In this document: piece by piece, positions 1 through 8,864 of the stretch
Position numbering within the stretch: position 1 is the first letter of the stretch
How the letters are laid out: each line of letters starts with the position of its first letter
IMG/VR virus record: IMGVR_UViG_3300028666_000017
Coordinates: 1-38,481 of that record
DNA: 38,481 nt
From: a virus
Strand: one strand, 5' to 3'
Translations under genes and position numbers: made by a program
The notes under the pieces: generated by a model
The model's input: only the letters and a program-made list of their open reading frames with translations
Databases searched by the model: none
What the model was told of the DNA's origin: nothing

Positions 1-127
1 TACCTTTACCTTTTTCTCCAAACCCAATGTTGATACTTATCCTACTGATACCAGTTCAGGCGATCCTAATGATCCTTTGTATGATTTTAGCAATAAATAC
101 ATATCGATATTGCAGCCATTATATGTT
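1..127 (+). repeat. Terminal direct repeat, left copy
   Basis: Identical to 38355-38481. The length of 127 equals a common assembler k-mer, so this is most simply the overlap of a circular assembly rather than a physical terminal repeat. Confidence 0.95.
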
Positions 128-949
128 GCAGGATATAACGTTCAATATTCACAAAGTCGTGAATCATTTTATGCATCATATCCATTCTTGAATAATATCG
201 CATCTATTGGACCAGCGGGGGACAATGCCACTACGAATTTTACCGGAACCATAAGCAATACACCGTTCTTACAGAACAATGTGCTCTTTAGTTCTTTTGA
301 TCAATACAATCAAAGTTTAGCTATGATTGATGTGCCTATATTGGATTCAGTGACTGGATCACCAACACCATTTGGAGTATTAATAAGTTATAATGCTTCT
401 CAAGTTGGATTACCATTACGTAACATACCACCTTATAATGATATTGTTGCTAACCCTCAATTTATCCCATATCAAAACAACTTTATCAATTATAATACTG
501 GGCAATATAGCGTTACATTCTTAACGCCGCCTGCACAAGGTATTGCTATAAATAGTCAGACAGTACCCTATATAGCATCCAGACCACAAGCAGTATTATA
601 TTATGATGATATGTTTACATTGAGACCGGTACCAGATCAAGCGTATCGAATTGATATGCAGGTATTTCAGCAGCCGATGCAACTTCTTCAATCAACAGAT
701 AAACCTATGCTTTCACAATGGTGGAAATACATAGCTTACGGCGCAGCAAAACAATACTTTGAAGATTATGACGACTTAGAATCTGTAGCACGTATCATGC
801 CTGAATTTGATCATCAAAAAAGAGAAGTATTACGAACCACCCTTATGCAATATGCCAATCAAAGAACATCGACAATATTTGCCGGTCAAACTGACAATAC
901 AAGTTCATGGCAAGGATATGGTAGTTTCTTTGGCTGGAGTAACTTTTAG
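1..949 (+). CDS. Head-tail connector/neck-type structural protein, C-terminal part
   Basis: This is the 3' part of a gene whose 5' part is at 38197-38481; the contig ends cut it. The reading frame is open from base 2 and matches exactly across the join, giving a 368-residue protein. The first in-frame ATG inside the window (77) is not the true start, because codons before it are present in the other end. The protein has no signal peptide or long hydrophobic helix. It follows the capsid and two small virion genes and precedes the nozzle-like gene, the place where P22-like phages keep head-completion or tail-adaptor proteins. Function is inferred from position only; no diagnostic motif was recognised. 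Confidence 0.8.
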   Translation, partial: TFTFFSKPNVDTYPTDTSSGDPNDPLYDFSNKYISILQPLYVAGYNVQYSQSRESFYASYPFLNNIASIGPAGDNATTNFTGTISNTPFLQNNVLFSSFDQYNQSLAMIDVPILDSVTGSPTPFGVLISYNASQVGLPLRNIPPYNDIVANPQFIPYQNNFINYNTGQYSVTFLTPPAQGIAINSQTVPYIASRPQAVLYYDDMFTLRPVPDQAYRIDMQVFQQPMQLLQSTDKPMLSQWWKYIAYGAAKQYFEDYDDLESVARIMPEFDHQKREVLRTTLMQYANQRTSTIFAGQTDNTSSWQGYGSFFGWSNF

Positions 950-958
950 GAGAAAATT

Positions 959-1558
959 ATGGCATATAATCCACTAATTCCACAGGCAACTGATAGATTA
1001 CGAGTATCGCAGGGAGATCTATTAGGGAATTTTGCAAATACTTCCAGTGGTTTAGGTACAATGCTTAATCCAAATCAGGGATATATACAATTTCCAAACC
1101 AAGGCGCAACGCCAACATTAATTGCTACACAACCAGGAATCTATGCATCAAAAATTGCAAATCCTCCATATCCTGTACCAATAGTTTCGGCTATAAGTGA
1201 ATTGTTTTTAAACAAAAATTCATTTAAAAATGTTGTAACTACAAACGAAATACCTTTTACTGCATCAAATTTAAGTGTTGAATCGCCAACAAATGCGTCA
1301 ACGTTAAATTGGTCTTATCTTCCAAGTGGATATAGTATACAGTTCGGTTTTTTTCAAAATAAGGCGAGCAATGCGACGGTATCTTTTAAATATACTTTTC
1401 CCAACGATAGAGTAAGTCTATTTATTTCAGATTTTAACAATGGTGCGGATAACTCCACTAATTTTATGCAATGGAACAATTTTTCAACAGCAGGATTTAA
1501 TATTGTTTTTGGTGGTGGTGGCACTAAATCGGGTTATTATATAGTTATAGGATATTAA
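959..1558 (+). CDS. Hypothetical virion protein (199 aa)
   Basis: Starts 9 bases after the connector gene with AGGAG just upstream, and ends one base before the next ATG. The product is rich in Asn, Ser, Thr, Gly and aromatic residues, with alternating patterns in the C-terminal half suggesting beta structure. No signal peptide or transmembrane helix. Position between the connector and the nozzle-like protein makes a virion role likely. The family was not recognised. Confidence 0.75.
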   Translation: MAYNPLIPQATDRLRVSQGDLLGNFANTSSGLGTMLNPNQGYIQFPNQGATPTLIATQPGIYASKIANPPYPVPIVSAISELFLNKNSFKNVVTTNEIPFTASNLSVESPTNASTLNWSYLPSGYSIQFGFFQNKASNATVSFKYTFPNDRVSLFISDFNNGADNSTNFMQWNNFSTAGFNIVFGGGGTKSGYYIVIGY

Positions 1559-1559
1559 G

Positions 1560-3905
1560 ATGGCAGATCGTTTTCTTATTGGCCCTATGAATTCTACACA
1601 GCAAAGTGATCTTAAACCATGGGCATTGCCTGAACAATCCTATATTCAACTCACTAACATGTATAATTTTCGTGGCCGTATAACAAAACGATTTGGTTCT
1701 GGATATATGGTTCCTTCTGATGGTGCAACACCAGGATTTGAGAGTTTGGTATCAAGACTTGCAATAACTGTGGGTACGATAGCGGCAGATGGTACTGCAT
1801 CCGGAACAGTGCCTGGATCTACTATTGCGGGTACAACTAATATAGGTCAACTTTTTGCAGTTGGGCCATATGAAGTAAGTGCGGGCGTATTTGCCTATGA
1901 TACATATACAGTTTATCAAGCAAATGGCGCATTAATGCCAAGTAATCCTTTAACTTCCGGTACATATAATACTACCAATGCAGTTATTGGTGCATGGACG
2001 CTGGCAGATCTTCCTGCTAATGTTGGCATGTCTGTTTATTGGTTTCCCGCATTACCGGTTATGGGATTACCTACTTATCAATCCGGCCCTCTCAATGACT
2101 TACCTACTTTGGCATTTGATACAAGATTTGCTTATCAATACACCAATGCAGGATGGCAAAGAATAGGAACTTCAACCACTGCACCTAACGCAGGAATATG
2201 GACGGGAGCAGATTGGCAATTTTTCTGGTGTGCGAACTATCAAGCTACCTCTTCTTCGGCTACTTATTTATATGTGACCAATAATAATCCACCCGATCTT
2301 ATGCAATATTGGAATGGTAGTGTATGGACTCAGTTCAATCCTACTTATAATGCAGCAGGCAGCACTATAACAACTTGTCTCATGATAATACCATTCAAGA
2401 GTAGATTGATATTAGCCAACACGACAGAATTAATAGGCGGCAATCCATTTACTTTCCAAAATAGAATACGTTATAGCATGGTAGGTGATGCGAGTAATAT
2501 GTATGCTTACTATGACAATCAAAATATGCCAAATTATAAAGGTGGCGGTTATCTTGATAATCTTCAAACTCAAGAAGCGATCATAAGTTCTGAGTTCATC
2601 AAAGATAGATTAATAGTAAACTTCGAAAAAAGTTCCTATGAATTAGCCTATACCGGCAATCAACAATTGCCCTTTATTTGGAACCTACTTAACACAGAAC
2701 TTGGCGCAGAATCGACTTTTAGTCCCGTTCCATTTGATAAATTTATTATCACAGTAGGAAACGTCGGTGTCCATCAATGTAACGGTAGTAACGTAGAACG
2801 TATCGATCAACTCATACCTGATGAAGTCTTTCAGATTTCAAATTCTAATCATGGCGTTCAACGTGTGTATGGCATCAGAGATTATTACAGTGAGATGGCC
2901 TATTGGACATATCCTGATGAAAATCAGAACAATCCTGACACGCAATACTTTCCCAATAGAATCTTTGTGTATAATTACCGTACCGGTTCTTGGTCATTTA
3001 ATACCGATACCATTACCTGTTTTGGTTATTATGATCAAGTCACCGATCAGACATGGGCAACAACTTTTTATACATGGGAAGAATTAGATGAGCAATGGGA
3101 TGCCGGCACACAACAAGGACAATTCAGGCAGGTATTAGCTGGCAATCAAGAAGGTTATACATTTATCGTCAATCGTGATCTTAATCGCAATGCAGGGGCA
3201 TTACAGATCACTAATATGGTATTTAATGGATTCTTTGTAACACTGACAATAATCAATCATAACCTTGCGGTATTTGAAAACTTAGAAAACTCAACAGAGT
3301 ATATACTGATCGAGAATGCTATTGATACCGGTGGCGGCAATATTGTATTACTCAATGGCGGTATATTCCCAATAGTATCAGTAACTGATGCCAATACGAT
3401 TATAATTAGTGCATCGCAACTTAATGTCGATATAACGGGTACATATGCCGGTGGTGGTACAGCAGCACGAGTCTCAAATATCAATATCATCACTAAAGAA
3501 TTCAATCCATATCGTCAAAAAGGCCAAAATATCTATATCAACAAGATAGAATTCTTAGTAGATAAGACTGATGCAGATCCGGATACCGGTATAGGTGGAC
3601 AAGTGACGATTGATTCGTTCCCATCTTCTAGCAATTTATCAACACTCAACCAGTCCAATGCAGGGGTATTATTTGGCGCAACTCCAGGAGTACTTGAGAC
3701 AACGCCATATCCCGCAATATATTATCCACTTGAACAATATCAGGATCAATTATGGCATCCATTGGTATTGCAGATTGATGGAAGCGGTATACAACTCAGG
3801 ATATTTATGAATCCTGATCAGATGATCAATCCGCATACATCTTTGCAGGACTTTGTACTCAATGCGTTTATAATTTATTGCAATCCAATTGGGAGGGTAC
3901 AATAA
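1560..3905 (+). CDS. Tail nozzle/hub-like structural protein (781 aa)
   Basis: Large soluble protein. The N-terminus (residues about 15-50) carries a leader with LPEQSY, then a Tyr/Asn-rich stretch and RGRITKRFGSG. Podovirus nozzle proteins of the P22 gp10 type commonly open with a comparable arrangement, in which the DNA-facing tail protein begins with a run ending in an RGR..KR-type basic segment. The rest is rich in short beta-like strands with Trp/Tyr, as in propeller-like tail proteins. It lies between connector and ejection genes, the gp10 position. Length exceeds P22 gp10 (472 aa), so extra domains are present. Assignment rests on position and N-terminal pattern. Confidence 0.7.
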   Translation: MADRFLIGPMNSTQQSDLKPWALPEQSYIQLTNMYNFRGRITKRFGSGYMVPSDGATPGFESLVSRLAITVGTIAADGTASGTVPGSTIAGTTNIGQLFAVGPYEVSAGVFAYDTYTVYQANGALMPSNPLTSGTYNTTNAVIGAWTLADLPANVGMSVYWFPALPVMGLPTYQSGPLNDLPTLAFDTRFAYQYTNAGWQRIGTSTTAPNAGIWTGADWQFFWCANYQATSSSATYLYVTNNNPPDLMQYWNGSVWTQFNPTYNAAGSTITTCLMIIPFKSRLILANTTELIGGNPFTFQNRIRYSMVGDASNMYAYYDNQNMPNYKGGGYLDNLQTQEAIISSEFIKDRLIVNFEKSSYELAYTGNQQLPFIWNLLNTELGAESTFSPVPFDKFIITVGNVGVHQCNGSNVERIDQLIPDEVFQISNSNHGVQRVYGIRDYYSEMAYWTYPDENQNNPDTQYFPNRIFVYNYRTGSWSFNTDTITCFGYYDQVTDQTWATTFYTWEELDEQWDAGTQQGQFRQVLAGNQEGYTFIVNRDLNRNAGALQITNMVFNGFFVTLTIINHNLAVFENLENSTEYILIENAIDTGGGNIVLLNGGIFPIVSVTDANTIIISASQLNVDITGTYAGGGTAARVSNINIITKEFNPYRQKGQNIYINKIEFLVDKTDADPDTGIGGQVTIDSFPSSSNLSTLNQSNAGVLFGATPGVLETTPYPAIYYPLEQYQDQLWHPLVLQIDGSGIQLRIFMNPDQMINPHTSLQDFVLNAFIIYCNPIGRVQ

Positions 3906-4501
3906 TGGCATTAGATATACAGCAAACGAGTACCGGCGCATATGTTCCAACAACGTTTATATTGGATGTTGCGCAACTTAATCAAACAGATGTTACCAAA
4001 CCTGAATTTAAAGAATTATTGGTACGTCTTTATCAAAATATTGGATTGATGTGCAATGTACTGAATGTTAAAGATACGGGTATGTATCTAACACAGGAAT
4101 TGATAAATTCACAGTTATGGTTCCAGAATCCATTATTAGATTCAAGTACACCTCAAGTACCGGAATATCGCCAGGTATATAGGATGTTAGTTAATTTTGG
4201 TGCTTTACCGGCAGCAGGAACAAAACAAGTTGCACATAATCTTGATGTGGGTCCTCTATGGACATTTACACGTATATATGGAGCATCTACTAATCCAGCA
4301 TTATTTACAACACCACCAACGGCATTTGGAGTTCCACCACTTGGAAAAAATTATATTCCATTACCATACGTTAGCGTTAGGGATGCAACAGGAAGTTTAG
4401 AATTAAGTGTAGATCAACAATTTGTCAATATTACAACTGGTGGAACTGATTATAGCGCATGGACAGTAACATATATAATTTTTGAGTATATAAAACTCTG
4501 A
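3905..4501 (+). CDS. Hypothetical virion protein (198 aa)
   Basis: The ATG at 3905 overlaps the preceding stop as TAATG and has GGGAGG upstream, so it is preferred over an in-frame start at 3878 that would lie inside the preceding gene. The N-terminus is Thr/Gln rich; the C-terminal half looks beta-rich. No known motif seen. The gene is locked between the nozzle-like and ejection-type genes, and a tail or plug role is the simplest inference. Confidence 0.72.
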   Translation: MALDIQQTSTGAYVPTTFILDVAQLNQTDVTKPEFKELLVRLYQNIGLMCNVLNVKDTGMYLTQELINSQLWFQNPLLDSSTPQVPEYRQVYRMLVNFGALPAAGTKQVAHNLDVGPLWTFTRIYGASTNPALFTTPPTAFGVPPLGKNYIPLPYVSVRDATGSLELSVDQQFVNITTGGTDYSAWTVTYIIFEYIKL

Positions 4502-4511
4502 AGGAAAAATT

Positions 4512-5156
4512 ATGGCTTACCCAAATCAATTAGTAAATCAGGCAGTGCAAGGTGGGGGTAATCTGCTTCAACTGCCTAAATATGGACAAGGACAACAAGG
4601 CGGTGTTGAAAATATACTCCAACAACTTTTGTCACAAGGTTCGCAAGGTCTCAAAAATCCACAACAAGGATTCCAACCCATAGAAGAAGCATCACGAAGA
4701 GGTTTCGAAAATCGCACTATTCCTTTGCTGGCTGAACGTTTTGGTGGTCTTAATGCTACCGGTTCATCCGGCTATCAAAATGCACTTACAGGAGCTGGTA
4801 CAGACTTCGAATTAGGCCTCAATGCTCAACGTCAGCAATTTGGTCAACAAAACATAGGTCAGTTATTGCAAATGTTGCAACTTGGCATGCAACCAACAAG
4901 TGAAAATGTATTCACCCCGCCATCATCCGGTGGTTTTGGTTCTGCTGTAGCCGGAGGTCTAGGAGCTGGCGCAGGATTATTAGGAACAACAGGATTATCA
5001 AGCGCATTAGGAGCAGGTGGATCATTAGCCCCATGGTTAGCTAGTTTAGGACTCGGTGCTACTGCAACAGCTGCTGCTCCTATAGCAATACCATTATTAT
5101 TAGCAGCATTACTGGGCGGTGGCGCATATGGTTTGTCACAATTAGGAGGAGATTAA
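4512..5156 (+). CDS. Putative DNA ejection protein, first of three (214 aa)
   Basis: Residues 1-120 are Gln/Gly-rich with a helical segment containing R-x-FENRTIPLLAERF, followed by SSGYQNAL and an Arg/Gln-rich helix. The C-terminal 75 residues are Gly/Ala/Leu-rich with long hydrophobic runs ending LLGGGAYGLSQLGGD, suited to membrane insertion. Three consecutive genes of 214, 348 and 449 residues after the nozzle gene parallel gp7/gp20/gp16 of P22, which leave the virion and form a channel for DNA. Sequence identity to those proteins is not claimed; the call comes from architecture and order. Good AGGA ribosome site upstream. Confidence 0.65.
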   Translation: MAYPNQLVNQAVQGGGNLLQLPKYGQGQQGGVENILQQLLSQGSQGLKNPQQGFQPIEEASRRGFENRTIPLLAERFGGLNATGSSGYQNALTGAGTDFELGLNAQRQQFGQQNIGQLLQMLQLGMQPTSENVFTPPSSGGFGSAVAGGLGAGAGLLGTTGLSSALGAGGSLAPWLASLGLGATATAAAPIAIPLLLAALLGGGAYGLSQLGGD

Positions 5157-5157
5157 G

Positions 5158-6204
5158 ATGGCAACAATATTACAACCTAAACAAGGTTTTGGTGAAATGT
5201 TCGGTGCAGGTTTGGGACAAGGAATCCAAAGTGGTGTCGGATCATTAATTGAACAAAAATTGCAAGCGATGCAACAAGAGCGTCAATATGCGCAAAGAGA
5301 AAAAGGTATTGAAGCATTAGTAAAAGGAGGTTTCCTTGGTGAAAATCTATCTCCTGAAGCTATGCAAGGTCTCAAATATGCACCCGATTCAGTACTTAAC
5401 AGCATTATTAAAAATAAGATGACTGCACCACAAGCCCAGGCTTATCAGCAAGCAGCAACTCGATTGGCGCAAGATGTACCATATGAAAAGGTACTACAAG
5501 AATTTCCAGGATTAAAAGGACAAGAAATAACACAACTTGGACAAACTTATGCCGCATTACAACAAGCAAAACGTGGCGAAGAAAAGATTGGCAGACAAGA
5601 ATCTTCCAAATATCGTGAAACATTATCATTGAGAGAACGAGATGCTGATATTATGGGTGCTGAATTAGGCAAACTTGAAAATCTTATCAAGGAACAGGAT
5701 GTAGCATCAGGTATATGGGGAACATTGCCAACACCATTACAAAATGAAGCTACACAAGAAGCACAAACAATTATTAATAAGATGGTTATACCGCTTGAGG
5801 CTAAAGCTCGTGCCAATTCTGACAAAAGATTGGATGCAGTAGTAAAATCATTGGTGTCATTAAGCCAAACTAAAGGCGCACAATTAAAGACTATCGATTA
5901 TTGGAAAGACCTGGTTAAGTTAGACAAGATAGAAGCAGAAGTAGCCGATGAGATTATTGAAGAAAGAAAGGGAATTGTTCCTGGAAATCTTGAAAAACTG
6001 GCCTATAAACGATCTGCACCAGAAAGAGAAAAAATACTTTCAAAAATTGAAAAAGGCATAGGGTCAACATCAACTGCCGTTGCTGGTAAAAAAGTATCAT
6101 CAGTAAAACCGCAAGATAGACCTATTGGTGCTCCAATGATAAATCCAAAAACAGGTGAACGTTATATATGGAATGGCACTGAAGCAGTATTGCAAAAGGG
6201 ATAA
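5158..6204 (+). CDS. Putative DNA ejection/internal virion protein, second of three (348 aa)
   Basis: Starts two bases after the previous stop. The N-terminus is Gly/Gln-rich, followed by long charged helices (about residues 30-290) with heptad-like patterns rich in Gln, Glu, Lys and Ala. A Lys/Pro-rich segment and a short C-terminal module ending with GERYIWNGTEAVLQKG follow; the latter resembles the small MINPKTGERY..W-type beta tail seen at the ends of some phage internal proteins. No catalytic motif visible. Position suggests an internal virion protein co-ejected with DNA. Confidence 0.62.
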   Translation: MATILQPKQGFGEMFGAGLGQGIQSGVGSLIEQKLQAMQQERQYAQREKGIEALVKGGFLGENLSPEAMQGLKYAPDSVLNSIIKNKMTAPQAQAYQQAATRLAQDVPYEKVLQEFPGLKGQEITQLGQTYAALQQAKRGEEKIGRQESSKYRETLSLRERDADIMGAELGKLENLIKEQDVASGIWGTLPTPLQNEATQEAQTIINKMVIPLEAKARANSDKRLDAVVKSLVSLSQTKGAQLKTIDYWKDLVKLDKIEAEVADEIIEERKGIVPGNLEKLAYKRSAPEREKILSKIEKGIGSTSTAVAGKKVSSVKPQDRPIGAPMINPKTGERYIWNGTEAVLQKG

Positions 6205-6206
6205 CT

Positions 6207-7556
6207 ATGGCAGTCAATCTCGATGATTTGATATTTGAAGAACCACAACAAGAATCTATGGGCGGCGCAATTGGAAGGAATATAAGTCGTTCAACATTAA
6301 AAGGTGTTGAAGCAATTGGTGGATTTCCAGGTGATATAGCTGAATTTGCCAATGTTATTGCACAGCAGCCTCAAGGACCAAGTTTATTGCCTCAACCTAC
6401 CAGGCAATATGGCGTGGGCGTAAATCAATTACTTGGTCAAGCATTACCTAAAGCCACTCAAGCAGTATCAAATGTATTACCAACGCAAGAATCATTACAT
6501 GAAAAAGCAACTAAATACATTGCTCCTCATCTTCCTGAAAAATATCTTGAGCCACAAGGAGAATGGGAAAAACTTGGTGATGAATTCATATCTACTCTAG
6601 CTCCTTCACTTGTATTTGGTGCGCCTAAAACCATTAAAGGTGTTGGTAAATTAGCTACATCCGTCGCAACTGGATTAGGATCAAAAGAAATAGCCAAGAA
6701 ATTTGGATTCGGTCAATTTGGACAAAGCATTGCTCAATTTGGTGGTGCATTATTACCTGGCATTTTAGGCAATGCAGCAAAAGTGAAAGAAAAGGTTACA
6801 GAAAATTATAAACTCGCTGAAGAGGCAGGAAAAGGTCAATATCTCAATGGTGAAAATCTTTGGCATTTTACTGAAGAAGAATTAGGTAAACTTGTAAAAG
6901 GCCAACCATTACCATATAAAAAAGAAGCAGCAGAGCAGCTTAATGGTCTTAAAACTGTTTTTCATGGCGCAGATCGTAGAATTCCTGTTAATGAAGCAGT
7001 TGATAGAGTTCAGGAATTTAACAAAATTGGACATGATACAAGAAATTTTTCTAAAGAAGCACGAGATGTATTCAAACGAACTGCTGAAAAAATCGATGAT
7101 TCTATTATGAATTATGGCAAACAGCATAAGCAATTTGGCATGCCATATGAATTAGCAAAAACTGGCTATAGAGGACTCAATGCAAGAACAGCAGTAGAAG
7201 ATGCAATTAAAGAATGGTTTCCTGTTGCTAATATAAATAGTAAGTTAGGACAAACTGCTTATCATGTTTTAACGAGCGGAGGCAGTTTTCTTTTTAAGGG
7301 ATTAACAGGACTTGCTAAAACAGCTACGGTAGCATCATCAGTAGCAGCAGTAAGAGAAGGCGACAAATTAATACGTTTACTTAAACATAGTAAATTAGCT
7401 CGTGATATTTATATGGATTCAATTAAAAATGCGGCAAACGGCAATAAGGCTGCCTTTTTAAAAGATGCGAAGAATTTTGATTTGATTGCTCAACATTTTG
7501 AAAAGCAAGATAAGAAGAAAAATGCATCAATAGAAGATGAATTAGTATTTGCGTGA
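6207..7556 (+). CDS. Putative DNA ejection protein, third of three (449 aa)
   Basis: Starts three bases after the previous gene. Residues about 10-60 and 130-190 are Gly/Ala-rich and amphipathic or hydrophobic. Residues 200-330 are charged and helical. A second Gly/Ala/Val patch lies at about 350-385, and the C-terminus is very basic (KKNASIEDELVFA end). This alternation of amphipathic and soluble segments fits ejected channel or pilot proteins. No lytic transglycosylase motif was recognised. Its last bases overlap the 3' end of a minus-strand mini-gene. Confidence 0.62.
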   Translation: MAVNLDDLIFEEPQQESMGGAIGRNISRSTLKGVEAIGGFPGDIAEFANVIAQQPQGPSLLPQPTRQYGVGVNQLLGQALPKATQAVSNVLPTQESLHEKATKYIAPHLPEKYLEPQGEWEKLGDEFISTLAPSLVFGAPKTIKGVGKLATSVATGLGSKEIAKKFGFGQFGQSIAQFGGALLPGILGNAAKVKEKVTENYKLAEEAGKGQYLNGENLWHFTEEELGKLVKGQPLPYKKEAAEQLNGLKTVFHGADRRIPVNEAVDRVQEFNKIGHDTRNFSKEARDVFKRTAEKIDDSIMNYGKQHKQFGMPYELAKTGYRGLNARTAVEDAIKEWFPVANINSKLGQTAYHVLTSGGSFLFKGLTGLAKTATVASSVAAVREGDKLIRLLKHSKLARDIYMDSIKNAANGNKAAFLKDAKNFDLIAQHFEKQDKKKNASIEDELVFA

Positions 7557-7670
7557 TTCATGATTCATTACACTTATAAAAATTACAATGCAGAGTATAA
7601 ACCCTGCCATACCCATGCATTCAACTAATGCTACACCTATTAATGTGCCTAGAATCCATTCAGTTATCAT
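7542..7670 (-). CDS. Mini membrane protein resembling helix 2 of ATP synthase subunit c (42 aa)
   Basis: ATG at 7670 (minus) with AAAGGA upstream. It overlaps the 3' end of the regulator gene by 11 bases, so the two are probably translationally coupled. The product is one hydrophobic helix: MITEWILGTLIGVALVECMG, then MAGFILCIVIFISV and a short polar tail NHESRKY. The G-x-AL-x-E-x-MG pattern with one buried Glu recalls the proton-carrying second helix of F-type ATPase subunit c. The first helix and the conserved polar loop of that subunit are absent. It could equally be a small holin-like or regulatory membrane peptide. The gene is real by start, coupling and hydrophobicity; the resemblance is tentative. 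Confidence 0.6.
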   Translation of the reverse strand: MITEWILGTLIGVALVECMGMAGFILCIVIFISVMNHESRKY

Positions 7671-7839
7671 TTTTATCCTTTAAATAATCCGGCCAACCAC
7701 GTTGTCTTTCTTTCTCCATTCTATCGGCAATAGCTTCTACTACATAATTAGTCATAGTTTGATTCATATACGCAGATCGCATCTTTATTATTTGATGAAT
7801 CTCTTCATCGATCCACATCATTAATGCTTTCTTTTTCAT
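7660..7839 (-). CDS. Ribbon-helix-helix-type regulator (59 aa)
   Basis: The start at 7839 is chosen because AAGGAG sits just upstream; a longer frame to 7872 would run through the promoter. The N-terminus KKKALMMWIDEEIHQIIKMR is a short strand followed by a helix, then QTMTNYVVEAIADRM as second helix. This is the strand-helix-helix layout of MetJ/Arc/CopG DNA-binding proteins. A perfect palindrome covers its own promoter region (7848-7865), as expected for autoregulation. It stands alone with the mini membrane gene on the strand opposite to the virion genes. Confidence 0.72.
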   Translation of the reverse strand: MKKKALMMWIDEEIHQIIKMRSAYMNQTMTNYVVEAIADRMEKERQRGWPDYLKDKNDN

Positions 7840-7847
7840 ATTTTCTC

Positions 7848-7865
7848 CTTCTATATTTATAGAAG
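7848..7865. promoter_or_regulatory. Palindromic operator candidate
   Basis: Perfect inverted repeat with 7-base arms CTTCTAT and ATAGAAG separated by four bases. It lies between the -10 box and the start codon of the ribbon-helix-helix gene and touches its ribosome site, so a bound dimer would block transcription. Binding by the adjacent protein is inferred. Confidence 0.55.
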
Positions 7866-7891
7866 TATACAATAAGAAATAAAGGTTGCAA
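7864..7891 (-). promoter_or_regulatory. Sigma70-like promoter of the minus regulator operon
   Basis: On the minus strand TTGCAA (plus 7886-7891) and TATACT (plus 7864-7869) are 16 bases apart, close to the bacterial -35/-10 consensus. The predicted start of transcription lies 20-30 bases before the ATG at 7839. Confidence 0.65.
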
Positions 7892-7905
7892 GTTTAATGT
7901 GCACC

Positions 7906-7942
7906 ATGATTGACTGAAGATAAGTAAAATTATCTTAATCAT
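7906..7942 (+). promoter_or_regulatory. Bulged hairpin in the leader of the 7955 gene
   Basis: Outer stem ATGATT/AATCAT, a five-base bulge on the 5' side only (GACTG), then inner stem AAGATAA/TTATCTT with a six-base loop. It ends directly before the AGGAG ribosome site of the next gene. A one-sided bulge just ahead of a ribosome site is the geometry of a translational operator, but no partner is known. Confidence 0.45.
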
Positions 7943-7954
7943 TAGGAGAAATTC

Positions 7955-8812
7955 ATGGCAACACAAATGCAAGATCCAATAAAACTTTATAGTTTAAACA
8001 ATGGTGGCATCGTTAATATGCCTCCTTATCCAGAGACTTGGTTGCGTGATCCAGGAGCGGGAGATTTTGCCCAACCAGGACAACTCGTACGTAATATAGT
8101 TAATCCAGCAGCACCAAGACTTTGGTTCTTTGCTGGTTCTAATAATGGAAAAGCTATTTGGTTACTTAATGGTGTCAGTGGCGGTGCAGGTATATTTACC
8201 AGTCTGACCGTATCACCAGGACTAACAAGTTTAACAGCATTAACACAAGTCGGTACAGCACTTATCAATACCAGCGGAGCCGCAGCTACGTCAATTGGCG
8301 TTGGTGGCACAGGCGCAGTTCATATTGGTAATGCCACGGGCAATACTGATATCCCAGCAGGTAATTTTACCGTCACATTAGGAAATATTGTAACTAGCGC
8401 AGGCAACATTACTGCTACATTAGGCAATATTGCTGCAACAGCAGGCTCATTAGCAGCAGGCACAACGGTCACAGGCGGAACGGGCGTAGTAGCAACCACG
8501 GGCAATGTTGTTGCGACTGCAGGACAAGTCAATGCAGGAACCACTATGACGGCTGGTACCGGCATAACTGCAACAACGGGCAATATAACTGCCACAGCGG
8601 GTGCTGTAGTGGCTGGAACAGTAGTGCGAGCTTCAGGTGATGCCGCAGGTGTAGCATTAACTAACCAATTATCTAATGTTGTAGCAACAGCAGCAGGTGG
8701 TGGTGCAGTAACATTTGGGGCCAATGGTGCAGGTGGTATTACGCAAACAGGCTGGATGAAGATGTATGTTGGTGTAACTGCTGTTTATATTCCATATTTC
8801 TCTGCTATCTAA
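7955..8812 (+). CDS. Repeat-rich tail or surface protein (285 aa)
   Basis: AGGAG precedes the ATG. Residues 1-85 form a head with PPYPETWLRDPGAGDF and aromatic residues, probably the virion-attachment end. Residues about 130-220 are Thr/Gly/Ala/Val repeats of the type NITATLGNIAATAGSLAAGT, about 12-20 residues per unit, as in beta-helical or trimeric fibre shafts. The last 60 residues return to a globular pattern ending YIPYFSAI. It starts the surface-protein block after the minus regulator pair. Its role as fibre or spike is inferred from composition. Confidence 0.68.
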   Translation: MATQMQDPIKLYSLNNGGIVNMPPYPETWLRDPGAGDFAQPGQLVRNIVNPAAPRLWFFAGSNNGKAIWLLNGVSGGAGIFTSLTVSPGLTSLTALTQVGTALINTSGAAATSIGVGGTGAVHIGNATGNTDIPAGNFTVTLGNIVTSAGNITATLGNIAATAGSLAAGTTVTGGTGVVATTGNVVATAGQVNAGTTMTAGTGITATTGNITATAGAVVAGTVVRASGDAAGVALTNQLSNVVATAAGGGAVTFGANGAGGITQTGWMKMYVGVTAVYIPYFSAI

Positions 8813-8864
8813 TACTTCTTTGGTATAGTCCAATTAACATTAACAATTTATCCAAAGGAACGGT

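Noticed and set aside
1-127. True short terminal repeats of a linear virion genome
   Set aside because: The length equals a common assembly k-mer and the repeat lies within a coding gene; an assembly overlap is the simpler explanation, though not excluded.
8320-8724. Minus-strand frame opposite the repeat protein at 7955
   Set aside because: Low-complexity Ala/Val/Pro translation mirrors the repeat codons of the sense gene; no ribosome site.
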